From NCBI GenBank assembly GCA_019828595.1, contig JAHQRK010000018.1:620001-684000 (forward strand): a stretch of 64,000 nucleotides of DNA. Reading direction: 5' to 3'. Within the stretch, counting starts at the first letter, position 1. Each line of letters opens with the position of its first letter. The notes under the pieces were generated by a model. That model was not told where the DNA came from. It saw only the letters and a list, made by a program, of their open reading frames with translations, and did not search any database. The translations under genes and the position numbers were made by a program. Of the stretch, positions 19,853 through 29,139 are shown one piece after another. Source of the stretch: Aphanomyces cochlioides. Taxonomy: Eukaryota; Oomycota; Saprolegniomycetes; Saprolegniales; Verrucalvaceae.

Positions 19853-20179
19853 TTAAACATCTTTTGGCGGGTTTCTTAAATTAATTAGTTCATCATACAG
19901 TTTTGAACATTTCTCTCGAACGTATTGATTAGTTAATAGCCAATCGATGTACTGTGAATCAATTTGATTAATATGTTTTATTGATTTTCCTCTATATTTT
20001 CCCCATGTCATTGTATAACTGAGATCAGCGTTTTTAAATTTTTCTTGTAGATATTCTTTGATTTCGTGTCGTGTTGAAAGTATCATTTCTTGTGTCAATA
20101 ACCATTTACAATAGCTAGGGTCTTTCTGAAAAACTTCCTCAATAATTTGATCTCTATATCGCCCAAAATTTAATTCCAT
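19853..20179 (-). CDS. Protein with two ExoX C-terminal/DUF3820-like motifs
   Basis: 108-aa intact protein made of two copies of one short motif: FGRYRDQIIEEVFQKDPSYCKWLL (as FGRYRDQ...DPSYCKWLL) and WGKYRGKSIKHI...DSQYIDWLL. This FGKYxGxxxxxI...YxxWL pattern occurs at the C-terminus of exonuclease X and in small virus and bacterial proteins (DUF3820), where it is thought to bind DNA or nucleotide. No nuclease domain is attached. It is convergent with the protease gene, 3 bp apart, and is the last AT-rich element gene before the cargo segment. Function unknown; a replication or repair accessory role is plausible. Confidence 0.7.
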   Translation of the reverse strand: MELNFGRYRDQIIEEVFQKDPSYCKWLLTQEMILSTRHEIKEYLQEKFKNADLSYTMTWGKYRGKSIKHINQIDSQYIDWLLTNQYVREKCSKLYDELINLRNPPKDV

Positions 20180-20325
20180 AGTTAGCTATATACTATACCA
20201 TATAGTTTTTTCTTTAAATTAATTATACAAAAATGTTATACTAGGCATTAGATTTTCTATATTATTATTTTATACAGGTATATAATTTCTCAAAGTGGTT
20301 TTTCGACCAACTTCCATTTCCAAAT

Positions 20326-21694
20326 ATGCTCAAGCTATTCTGTGTCGTCGTTGGTGAGGGAAGACCTTTCCCTGTGGACATTGCTGCTGCTGAGACTGTG
20401 GGAGATCTCAAGAAGAAGATCAAAGAAGAGATCAAGTATGATGGTCGTGCAGATGCTCTTCAGCTTTATCGCGTGGATGGCCTGGCGCAGATTGGTAAAA
20501 CTCGATTTGACTTCAATGGAGCTGTGATTGATGACATGCCCGCGAAGCTGTTGAGTGATTTCGGTGGATCTACAACGGAAATGGTCGAGACATTTCCTTT
20601 ATCCTCGTACCCCCAACTAAATGACTCTTCCGTTGGAAGAATTCACGTTCTGGTGCTTCCGGAAGATACCACGAGCGCCCCCCGACAGTTATTGGCAGAG
20701 AGTGCGAGAGTAGAGGACAAATTATGGCTGGTCTGTGGATCGATTACGAATGCTTCAAGCATAAAAGGAGTTCGCTACCGACTGTATCGATTGGCTGGAA
20801 CATTTCTTGGGTACTACGATCCAGCCCGAACAGGGAAGGATAGCGCACACTGGTATGAAGACAAGACGTTGCGCATCCATATCCTCTTTAAAACAGGTAC
20901 GTGCAATTCGTCAGAATTGTCTAACTCTTACTTTTGTAGAAGAAAACGCTCTGCGATTCGACAATGCCTTACAGGAAGAACCGGTAACGCTAGGTTCTCC
21001 CCTGAACGGTCAACAGGTTTCGACCAATGTTACACAAGTAAATCTTATTGCTGTGCCAAATCAGCTGCGCCGCATCTATTTTATGCATTACGTCCCACAA
21101 GAATCGGAGTCACCGCAAGATACAATATCGTCCATTTCGTTGACTTCTAGTATCACTGTTGTGGACCCTTCGACTGAAGAGTTTTGCTATCAACGGATCG
21201 AAGATGACCGCTACTTTCTGCCGTATGGCAAAGCAGAAAGTTGTCATTTGATATCAAGGAAGGAGAGCAGAGATCACAAACGAGAATTCGCCAAATACGA
21301 TCGTGACCCAAACAATCGGCTTGCACTTTCTCGCGAGATGCATGGATATTACGACGGTTTGAGCTATGAAGTTCCCATCGTCAATATGATACCTGGATCT
21401 ATTGAGGAAAAACCATCGATTGACAAAAGATACAAGGTAGATATGTGTTTGCAACTATGCTCATGCCTGTATGTCTAGGTTGAGATTTTCGTGAAGGTTT
21501 TGGATGCGCAATGTTTAGATCGTGTTTTCAGTCGTTTGAAAGTAGGTTCGACCGCAACGGACGACCCACTAGTGATGAGGACGTTTGTTTATGTGGAAGA
21601 TCCGGAGTCATTTTGTTTCTGTATGAAATGGAAGCATGAGGACAATGAGAAGCGCTGGAGAAGTTTCCTGTCGATGACACCGGCAATTGATTGA
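20326..21694 (+). CDS. Crinkler-type (CRN) effector-like protein with HNH-like C-terminus, inside the Polinton
   Basis: Three exons, 20326-20896, 20940-21436 and 21479-21694, joined by 43- and 42-nt GT-AG introns (a CTAAC branch-site-like sequence is seen in the first). They give 427 aa with no break. Residues 1-110 match the Crinkler header: a ubiquitin-like start (MLKLFCVVVGEG, VGDLKKKIKEE), an LQLYRVDGL block where LFLAK/LYLAK would be, and the HVLVLPE motif at 107-113. Residues 292-330 resemble an HNH/ββα-metal nuclease: CHLISR, DPNNRLAL, then H325 and YYDG. Crinklers of oomycetes deliver such domains into host or rival nuclei; activity here is inferred. Composition and introns are host-like, unlike the AT-rich element genes, yet the gene lies inside both TIRs, so it is captured cargo or a later insertion. 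Confidence 0.82.
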
Positions 21695-21850
21695 GTATTG
21701 AAGAGATGATGACGCTCCCTTCACTATTAATGAATATGATATTCTCATCTTGGAAAAATAGCTCACAAGAAGAGTATGTCGGTAGGAAAAGTGCGACGTT
21801 TTCGAAGATCAATGCGCGCGTTAAACGAATCTTTCTATCTTCATCTTTCT

Positions 21851-22105
21851 CTACCTGTCTTCTGCTTTGATAAACTTCTCAATTCGATCGACAGTTTCCC
21901 GCACGGTATCGGCGAACGTATGACTTTTGCACGTCAATTCTCCAACTTCGCCATGATGTTGTTCTTCCTCGGCAAATTCTTTTCTTGACGACTTGATAGA
22001 CTTTCTGGTACATGTACATTGAGCTTCACCAACTGCGATCCACGACGAGAGGAGTTGAGTTCCTTGATACCCTTTCCCCTCCAGGCTAAATCATCGGTGG
22101 TGTGT
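21851..22105 (-). pseudogene. 3' fragment of a DnaJ (type I/mitochondrial-like) gene
   Basis: Two minus-strand segments in adjacent frames resemble the C-terminus of DnaJ: DDLAWRGKGIKELNSSRRGSQLVKLNVHVPESLSSRQ (as WRGKGIKELNSSRRG, LVKLNVHVPESLSSRQ; ~22100-22000), then EFAEEEQHHGEVGE and HTFADTVRETVDRIEKF, ending at a TAG at 21851. In DnaJ this is the last beta domain with the R-G-K-G and GDQ-V-VNV-P pattern and the C-terminal tail. The J domain and zinc fingers are absent, and the frame is broken near 21990. It is convergent with the Crinkler gene and lies inside the right TIR, so it is a host-gene fragment captured with, or before, the Crinkler. Confidence 0.6.
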
Positions 22106-22435
22106 TCTTGGTTAAGTTAAATTTGTTACAGTATTTGTATTTTTAATTCTTGTCTTTGTTATATTTCAGTCGGTGAGAGACGAAGATAAGGTAGGAATTT
22201 AAAACTTAATGCATAAAAGCATAACTTAGCATCAAAAGTTAAAGTGTGTAATATGATGAGTTTATGAAATTATGTTAATCTTCTTGCTCTGGTAATAGTC
22301 TAGGTAGGACAAGACATTTGAACAACGTCATTAGTTTTTATCCATAACGTTATTGTCTTCTTGGGAGTATTTTCAGTAGGAATTTGATGATGATACGAAT
22401 GTAAACTTCGAATATGAAGGTGTCAAAATGAGTAC
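22106..22435. other. AT-rich spacer between cargo and right TIR
   Basis: No open frame of note on either strand. Very AT-rich like the element, so the boundary between element DNA and the host-like cargo appears to lie near 22,100 on this side and near 20,200-20,300 on the other. Confidence 0.5.
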
Positions 22436-22667
22436 ATATGAGTCATTCGATCGTTCATAAAACCCTTCCATGTATCGAGAATGAGTAAGCTTATGCCCTT
22501 GTTTCATCATAATCCACTTGTTTGGGTGAATGCTAGCATCTGATTAAAAGGATGAAAAACCTTGATATAGCATCACCAGACTCAGCATCAGCATACAGAT
22601 GGAAACTTTGGTGGTGGTGAGATCTTTTGAAAAAAAGTGGCCACCTGTGGCTCTATTATATACTACT
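22436..22667 (-). repeat. Right terminal inverted repeat of the Polinton
   Basis: Reverse complement of 4981-5212; ends CTATTATATACTACT at 22667, directly followed by GTGGTG. Confidence 0.92.
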
Positions 22668-22673
22668 GTGGTG
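22668..22673. repeat. Target-site duplication, right copy (GTGGTG)
   Basis: Same hexamer as 4975-4980, immediately outside the right TIR. It reads CACCAC within the split oxidoreductase gene. Confidence 0.93.
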
Positions 22674-23282
22674 CATTTGGTACCCAGCAGCTTGAGAGGA
22701 CCCACCACGCGTTGGAGTGGAAATACAAACTCGGACAGAACTTGCCGCACAAAGCTGCCGTCGTTGCGAGCCGCTAGTCGGCGGAACCACGGTCGTTGCA
22801 GCCACTGCTTCCACTTGATGTCAACATCAACCGACTGCAATTTGCCCAGCGGATGAACCTCTCCAAAGAGCGATTTCGTGAGGGCTATGCCTGGTGCCGT
22901 CGTCAAAGGCATATTGACACCAGCACGGGCTTCAAGTGCCACAATGCGCTCGACGACGTGGTACGCCTCAAATCCATCGACACAAAGGGGCTGTTCACAC
23001 AGGACGGACAATCCTCTATCCACAGCTTGGCTCGTCAATTGGAGATGCGAGTCTGTTGGGGTCGCAATATACACCGACTGGAGATCGACTTGCTGCATGA
23101 GATGTATTGCGCTGTCAGCCATGTTGACGTGGGGGGAATTTCTTGGCTGAGGCTTCGGTCGCCGCTGGGTTTATATCCCATGCCCACGTCACTCGAAGCA
23201 TATTGTGCTCTTCCAGGCGATGCAGCATGCGCTGCCCCATCTCGCCAAGGCCAATGATGCCGACATTGAGCTTGCCACTCAT
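22668..23282 (-). pseudogene. Gfo/Idh/MocA oxidoreductase, 5' half, interrupted by the Polinton
   Basis: N-terminal half of an NAD(P)-binding sugar/inositol-type oxidoreductase. The start at 23282 gives MSGKLNVGIIGLGEMGQRML with the Rossmann GxGxxG-like signature. It continues through VYIATPTDSHLQL and CEQPLCVDGFEA (family motif EKP, here EQP) and ends in the target duplication at 22668. The C6 run at 23131-23136 carries one base too many (or two too few), so the frame shifts there. This could be post-insertion decay or a sequence error. The remainder is at 4572-4980. The promoter would lie in the 117 bp shared with the divergent gene at 23400. Substrate cannot be deduced. Confidence 0.87.
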
Positions 23283-23399
23283 GGAGAAATCACAACTTGA
23301 GTCCGTTGCGAAAGCCACCAGACCGTTGGGGCTGGCGTGGTTTTGACGATGGACATTTGAAAAGTGTGAAATTAGTTGATAGTTTTTAATACTGTAAAG

Positions 23400-24934
23400 A
23401 TGGAAAATAATGTGATTCAAGCCAATCAAGGTGAGATGCGGCCACCAAAGACCGCCAGGCGAGAGAGCAGCGGGCGGCTCTCTCCGCAGATTGTCGAGAG
23501 CATCGCTGGCTTTATTCCCGCGGCCAAGTCCTTCTTTGACTTTCTCATCGCACTCGAGCCTTTGAGCCTCTTGGGCGATCTCCAGCACTTTTTGGATCTT
23601 GCTCGACTCGATCGCCATGCCGACAGCGCCAAAGTACGACGCCACGACTTGTGGCCAGAGCTTCATGTGAGGTGGCTAGACACGTCGGTGGTTGAGCACA
23701 TCGAGTGTGTGGCCAAGTACTTCAAGACAGTGCATTTCCATCTCGTGTTTGATTTGGATCTCATTAACAAATGCATCCCTCGCCACATCTCGCTCGCTTT
23801 GTACGGCTGGCCGACTGCTGAAGAGATATCAACTCCAATGACTGAGTGGTGCGCGCGCCTCGCTTCAATGAATGTATCGCACGTGGCCTTCGCGGACGTC
23901 GACACTGCAGGAGTGGACGAAGGTGGACAAGCGCTAGTTACTCTTCTGCCACAATTATCCTCGCTTCAGTCGCTCAACCTCGAAGAAGTCCACGCCGAGT
24001 ACATGAACGACGCGATGGGTTTTCTCTGCAGCTCCAAACTCAGGCGTTTGGCTCTGGGATCGTATGAGGTAAGCCACAGGTTGGAGCTTTCGCTAACTTG
24101 ATGGCTGTATAGCACCCCGTCGTCCTCACTGCTGAGTTCGCTTGGGGACTCTCAGTCTGGCTCAAGCGTGACCCCGTGATATCAGTGTCTCTGGCATATT
24201 GCACGGTTGCAGACGACCACGACGCAACAATGCATAGCTTCTACAACGTGCTCTTCACGTCGGGGGTCGAGTCGATCCATATAAACAACTGCAAGTTAAC
24301 GCACCTGGAAACGTGCTCCTTTGCCACGCCCCTCGATGTTGCTCAACTCACGTTGGAATCAACGCAACTCACAGATAAAGAATTCCGTATCCTCTTCGAC
24401 GGTTTGAAAGACGCGACGACAAAGGAGTTGATACTCGACGACATGATCTTTTCACAGCAAACTGCCGGCTCACTTGCCAAAGGACTGCGCGAATCCAAGC
24501 TGGCGACCCTTGCTATTATCAACTCGAGGTTGGACGATGAAGGCTGTGCGCTCCTTGCAGAGGCTCTACCGCACTCGTCCCTCGTTGAGCTCAAATTGAC
24601 GAAGAACCGCCTTATGGACAGCAGTGTGGTGCATATTGCCAACGCCATCGTTGATGCTCCGCACCTTCGACGCTTGAATCTTAGCCGAAATATGATCCAG
24701 TTTGCCGGTGCCGTGGCTCTTGTCCAGAGCGTCGGACGTCGTATCGAGCCGTTGGATGTACTCAATCTGACTGGGATAGTCGTGAGCAAGGATACCACCG
24801 ACTTCTTGAAAGCCATGGCGGCTGGTCTCCCCATGCTTAAGAGATATTACATCCGAGCTAATGGGAGCATGTATGGTGCGATGCAAGAAATGAAGCACCA
24901 ATTGGAAGCTCAAATGGATGTCCGTGCGGCGTAG
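23400..24934 (+). CDS. F-box-like leucine-rich-repeat protein (third local copy)
   Basis: Two exons, 23400-24068 and 24113-24934, with a 44-nt GT-AG intron (24069-24112) that joins GSYE to HPVVLTAEF in frame; about 496 aa. An F-box-like segment (LSPQIVESIAGFIPAAKSFFDFL) is followed by the family block DLWPELHV and FKTVHFHLVFDLDL. The C-terminal half has LRRs such as LATLAIINSRLDDEG, LVELKLTKNRL and LRRLNLSRN. I chose the ATG at 23400 because it is the first in frame. Paralogue of 3208-4563. Probable ubiquitin-ligase adaptor by family; not shown. The copy is intact despite lying next to the element. Confidence 0.85.
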
Positions 24935-25546
24935 CTCATCCTTTTCGCATCCCCAAGGCCACTCCCAACAATTCTTGAGACGTATCGCTTCATTGCGATG
25001 CGAGTACAATTGAAAGTAGAGTCCATGTCAATACGTGCACATCGAGAACAAGACTTTGGTGTGTCGAATGAACCTCAATGTTGTCCTTCTGTGTATCAAC
25101 AATGGGGAAAACATGAAGCCAAACTTTGAGCTGACTAGAAGCTTCCTTTGAAGTGGATACGACGTCCCAAGAAACGCGGCGTTTCTAGCCGTTGGTTAGC
25201 CCCACCATAACGCGGAGCGCTCTGGAGTCCAAACCTGAAGGTGCGATGAATCATATCCAGGACAAATGCTTCAGCTAGGCACCTGGTATGGTCATACGAG
25301 GCTGTAGAGCACGTTTGATGTAGTACATTCAGCCAGAGTAGAAAGCTCCGTGATGTTGTGGACCCATGACGCCACCATCTTAGATTGCAAAGTGTGCTGT
25401 TCCCAAGCTTTAATAATTCGACAAATTTCATTGGTCAATAATTGTGTTATTTGGACCAATTAAATTTGATTATAGTAAATATTAAACTTTGATTGGATAA
25501 AATTAGGCCAATGGTTTTGGATTAATTTGAATTGACACCAACCCAA
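24935..25546. other. Intergenic stretch
   Basis: Nothing recognisable. The last ~130 bp are AT-rich, with ATTGGTC, ACCAATTAA, ATTGGAT and CCAATGG motifs in either orientation, consistent with a CCAAT-type promoter for ORC2. Confidence 0.5.
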
Positions 25547-27160
25547 ATGCGCCGATCGCGCCGAATCCACACGCGAACTGTTGAGAATAGCTACCAACAA
25601 GACTACGCCAGTGTGACTGGAGACAATTCTGACGATGACCCATACGCCCAGGTATCGAGGCGGAAAGCCACGCCAGAACGAAAGAAAATAACGCAACGAT
25701 TGAATGGCGACGAATCGTCAACTCCATCCAAGACAAGGAGCAAGACAAAACCGCAAGAAAAGATAGCCACACCACGAACTGACGATGAATCATCATCGAC
25801 ACACGCAAGGAAACGGTCTAAAGCAAAAGAATCGCCGAGGAGACGCTCGTCTCAAAGTCAAGCTAACACGATCAATCTCGCTGATGACAATGACGATGAA
25901 ACACACATTGATTCCTCAAAGACATTTGCCATGGGCAATCGGCTCGCTACAGATTACTTTTCATCTCGCAAGATTCGTAAGAACAGCTTGCGATTGCTAT
26001 GTCTAATATGCTCACAAGGAAAAAAGTCCAAGGATGATAAGAAGATCTCAGCACTTTCACTCCTTGACGCTGACGATATCCGCGCAGCATTGAAAACATG
26101 GGATGCCAAGCAAAAGAACACTCTTGTGAGCCAGCAGCTCAGACTCTACTCGAAAGAATTTGATCGGTGGGAGCACCAGCTCCGTGCAGGTTTCAACCTT
26201 CTCTTCACTGGATTTGGATCGAAAATTCAACTTCTTCAGGTGTTTCACTCGTCCTCAGCGCTCTTGTGCTCATGAGTCTCTAGTCCTTTGCAAGTTGCAT
26301 CTCTGGGGACATTTCAGTGCTTCAGATCCACGGGTATCTCCCATCGGTCTCCATTCGCTTGATCGTTGTCACGTTATTCCAAAAAGTAAGGTGGCTGGTG
26401 GCTTGTGTCGCTAATGATTCCTAGATGTTCAAGTCGAGGCCACCTCCAAATCGGTCTCTAGAAGAACAGGTGGGACTCTTCCACAGCCTAATCACTCACA
26501 TTCTCCGCTTTGTAGTGCTTGGCTCTCGCCTTGGACGTCGTGGCCGCCAATGCTTCATTGTGCATCGTCATCCATTCTATCGATGGAGCTGCTCTCCGTG
26601 GCACTGAGACGCAGCGCGCGCTGAGTATTCTAGCCGCCAGTCGAAACATTCACGTCGTTGCAAGCATTGACCATATCAATGCAACGTCACTGTGGGAAGA
26701 GTCTGAAACGAAGCGTTTTGGCTGGCTCGAACATGTTGTTCACACTGCCGCTCCGTACGCACAAGAAGCAATGATCCAAGGCTGGAGCGGTGGCGGCAGC
26801 GGCAAGTCGACTGTGGCGCTCAGTGGGCTCAAGTACATTTTGGAGAGCTTGACGCCGACGGATTTGGCCGTGTTGCGAGCTCTCGGCACTGAGCAGCTCA
26901 AAGGCACATTGATTGAACACAAGCCATTTGTCGATCTCTGTCGGAAGCGCATGATTGTCAATTCCGTCCAAGGCATGCGCAACGCTTTATCATGCCTGAT
27001 CGAGCACGAATTGGTCATTCGGAACAGCGCGACGGACCATTTGCGCATTCCCTTTGGCGATCATGTGATTCAGCAGACGATCTTGGGCCAAAATACGCAG
27101 GAAAACGCGCCGCAGGACAAGAGCGACGATGAAAACAAAGAGGCAGAGGAAGAGGACTAA
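25547..27160 (+). CDS. ORC2: Origin recognition complex subunit 2
   Basis: Subunit of the nuclear replication-origin-binding complex. Four exons, 25547-26239, 26284-26385, 26425-26469 and 26516-27160, all with phase-0 GT-AG introns of 44, 39 and 46 nt; about 494 aa. Residues 1-135 are a basic, Ser/Thr-rich disordered tail, typical of ORC2 and usually a kinase target. The conserved part starts at DRWEHQLRAGFNLLFTGFGSK, goes on through ISVLQIHGYLPSVSIR, the Walker-B-like IVIHSIDG and VVASIDHINATSLW, and ends with a winged-helix region (FVDLCRKRMIVNS...LIEHELVIRN). The tail is acidic. Starting at 25547 avoids a non-ATG extension. Confidence 0.93.
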
Positions 27161-27220
27161 CAACACACCGATGAGGCAAATATGTTCTATTGAGAGAGAG
27201 TTTGGCTCATAATAAAGTGC

Positions 27221-28891
27221 CTAATCGCCCACAGCTTGGAACTTGAGCGTGACGGGCTTGGCGATGTTGCGCAGGACTTTGGTCGAGTTTTCAAAGCCCA
27301 AGTCTGTCACTTTCATCGAGCCGATCTCGACCAAGTAGTCGCCGACAGCCACTCGTCGTAGCCCTGGACAAGTGCTGCGACCTGTTTTCCGCGTCACGAC
27401 GGGGACCGGCCCTGCGTCTGTGATCAATTCCTTGACCGTGAGTCCAAATGGACCATCGCTCCATTGGACTTGGTACATACTAGCCTCTTCTAATTTCGGC
27501 AGTGGCGCGGGGGGTGGCGCGACTGTCGTCGGTGGAAGCGGAAGGCTGGACGTGGATTGAATGTCTGCTGATGTGTCGAGGGGAGTCTGGGCGTGTCGGA
27601 ATCGCAGCACGGCGGGCTTGGGCACGGATTTAATAAACTCCATGGCAGCATCAAAGCCCAAGTCACTGGTCATACGTTCGTTGATCATGACAAGCTCGTC
27701 GCCAGGAGTGACAAGCGCCAAGTGCGGCGAATTCCCGCGGCCTGTGAGACGTTTGACATACGGAGTCGACATGACTGTCACGCCGAGCGTCATGCCGAGA
27801 CTGCCTTCTTCCCACAGGAATTCATACTCGGACGGACCGAGAGCTGGCAAAAGCTGTAACTTGTCCTCAACCACATCAGGGCCGCCATTCATGCGGCGGA
27901 AACGCATGCAGATGGGTTTCTTCAGGTCCTTGAGCATGCCCATCAACTGCGGCATCTTGTAGTCGCGCGTATTGTTGGCGTTGATGTAGGCCAGGACGTC
28001 GCCTTCTTGCACGTACTTGGATGCCGTCGAGCCATGAGCTGAGACGCGTTTGACGATGGGAAGACGAAGCTGAGGGTCCTCCACGAGGACGAGCCCAAGG
28101 ACGCCGCCTTCCCACATGAAGTCGTACTCGTTCTTGCGGATCGGAGGCATCAACTTGTGGTCAAAGGCATCGTCGTACTCTCCAGAGAGGTCTGAAATCA
28201 CAGACGGCGCGCTGCTGCGATCGTAGCCGGCTGTGTGGGTATGGGACGACGATGTCCTTGACGTATTGTCGCTGTATTCACTAAATGCAGAGGACGACGA
28301 CGCGGACGACTGAGGCACTCGTTCGCTTGCTCGGGATGGAAGTGCCGACGTCGATTGACGCAGTCTGTCGTGCTGTGGGGTTGGTGGCTGTTGTCCATGC
28401 GGGCTTCCATTTTCAAATTGCGCTCGTTGCTGCCTGAGTCGATTGTGGAGATCCTGTGACGTCGGCACGTCGTTTGGTCGTGCTTGTCGTGGAATTGCCG
28501 GTGGGTTTCGACTCGGTGGTTGTTGGCCGTAAGGATTCACAGGCGTCGCTGCTTGCGGGCGTGAATACTGCGCCGGCATGCTCATGCGGCCGTAATCTTC
28601 ATGCGGACTCTGCATCGATCGATCGGATCGAGACTTGGCCATCGTGGGCGGTTGATGGATTTGAATCGATTGGCGCGTCGGAGGCGCTTGATAGCTCTGT
28701 CGAATCGGCGACGCGGCTACAGCTCTTGACACTGCTGCTCTTTGACTTTCATTGCCAATGGCGACTCTCTGCAAGCGGGCTTTGGCTTCCTGCAGCCTCT
28801 GACTTACGTCGTCCGACATGGTCTGCGTCTTTAGCCAAACTGGTTCTGCCACCGCCAAGAGAGCATCCGTATCCGGCATGGTTGTCAACAT
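27221..28891 (-). CDS. Triple PDZ-like domain protein
   Basis: Single-exon 556-aa scaffold-like protein. Residues 1-260 are low-complexity (Gln, Pro, Ser, Arg). Three PDZ-like repeats follow, each opening with an aromatic-x-x-x-W motif and a G-(L/M)-G-(L/M)-x-(L/V) loop: YDFMWEGGVLGLVLVED, YEFLWEEGSLGMTLG and YQVQWSDGPFGLTV. Each has a GD-x-L-x-x-I strand (EGDVLAYIN, PGDELVMIN, VGDYLVEIG) and ends KPxxLRF. This spacing is common in oomycete PDZ proteins. Probable adaptor at membranes or the cytoskeleton; partners unknown. The start at 28891 gives MLTTMPDTDALL; a second Met four codons on is equally possible. Confidence 0.85.
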   Translation of the reverse strand: MLTTMPDTDALLAVAEPVWLKTQTMSDDVSQRLQEAKARLQRVAIGNESQRAAVSRAVAASPIRQSYQAPPTRQSIQIHQPPTMAKSRSDRSMQSPHEDYGRMSMPAQYSRPQAATPVNPYGQQPPSRNPPAIPRQARPNDVPTSQDLHNRLRQQRAQFENGSPHGQQPPTPQHDRLRQSTSALPSRASERVPQSSASSSSAFSEYSDNTSRTSSSHTHTAGYDRSSAPSVISDLSGEYDDAFDHKLMPPIRKNEYDFMWEGGVLGLVLVEDPQLRLPIVKRVSAHGSTASKYVQEGDVLAYINANNTRDYKMPQLMGMLKDLKKPICMRFRRMNGGPDVVEDKLQLLPALGPSEYEFLWEEGSLGMTLGVTVMSTPYVKRLTGRGNSPHLALVTPGDELVMINERMTSDLGFDAAMEFIKSVPKPAVLRFRHAQTPLDTSADIQSTSSLPLPPTTVAPPPAPLPKLEEASMYQVQWSDGPFGLTVKELITDAGPVPVVTRKTGRSTCPGLRRVAVGDYLVEIGSMKVTDLGFENSTKVLRNIAKPVTLKFQAVGD

Positions 28892-29139
28892 CTTCTCATC
28901 CTATACAAACTTCAAGTCAAATTTTAAATGGAAATATTGTACTATATACTAAAACCAAGTATAAATCATGAATTCATCCGGATAATGTTTCGTGACAGAG
29001 GGCGTTACTGGACTCGTTACACGAAACTGGCCTACAGTACGTCGTAAACTTGATTGTGCTGCCCTGCGTTTGCTTGGTGGTAAGCCACGCAGGGAGGAAA
29101 TCCACGAGCTCGACAGTCGACGGGAGTCTTCCTTAGCCC

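Larger units (their letters stand above)
4981..22667. mobile_element. Complete Polinton/Maverick (polintovirus), 17,687 bp
   Basis: Bounded by ~232-bp terminal inverted repeats (5' AGTAGTATATAATAG) and a 6-bp target duplication. It carries the diagnostic set: DNA polymerase B with exonuclease domain, chromodomain integrase, FtsK/HerA-type packaging ATPase, major and minor capsid proteins, and adenain-like cysteine protease. Most of it is strongly AT-rich compared with the flanking host DNA. Genes read outward on both strands: replication/integration genes on plus at the left, a capsid/ATPase block on minus and plus in the middle, and a host-like cargo segment (20.3-22.1 kb) at the right. Insertion disrupted an oxidoreductase gene. 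The TIRs are roughly 90% identical by eye, indicating moderate age. The polymerase has in-frame stops, so this copy is probably not autonomous. Confidence 0.95.

Noticed and set aside
20326..21694. Crinkler lying outside the element
   Set aside because: The right TIR and target duplication are beyond it, at 22436-22673, so it is inside the mobile unit as assembled.
4981..22667. Virophage or giant-virus insertion
   Set aside because: Capsid, ATPase and protease genes are shared among these groups, but polymerase B plus chromodomain integrase, long TIRs and a 6-bp duplication define a Polinton.
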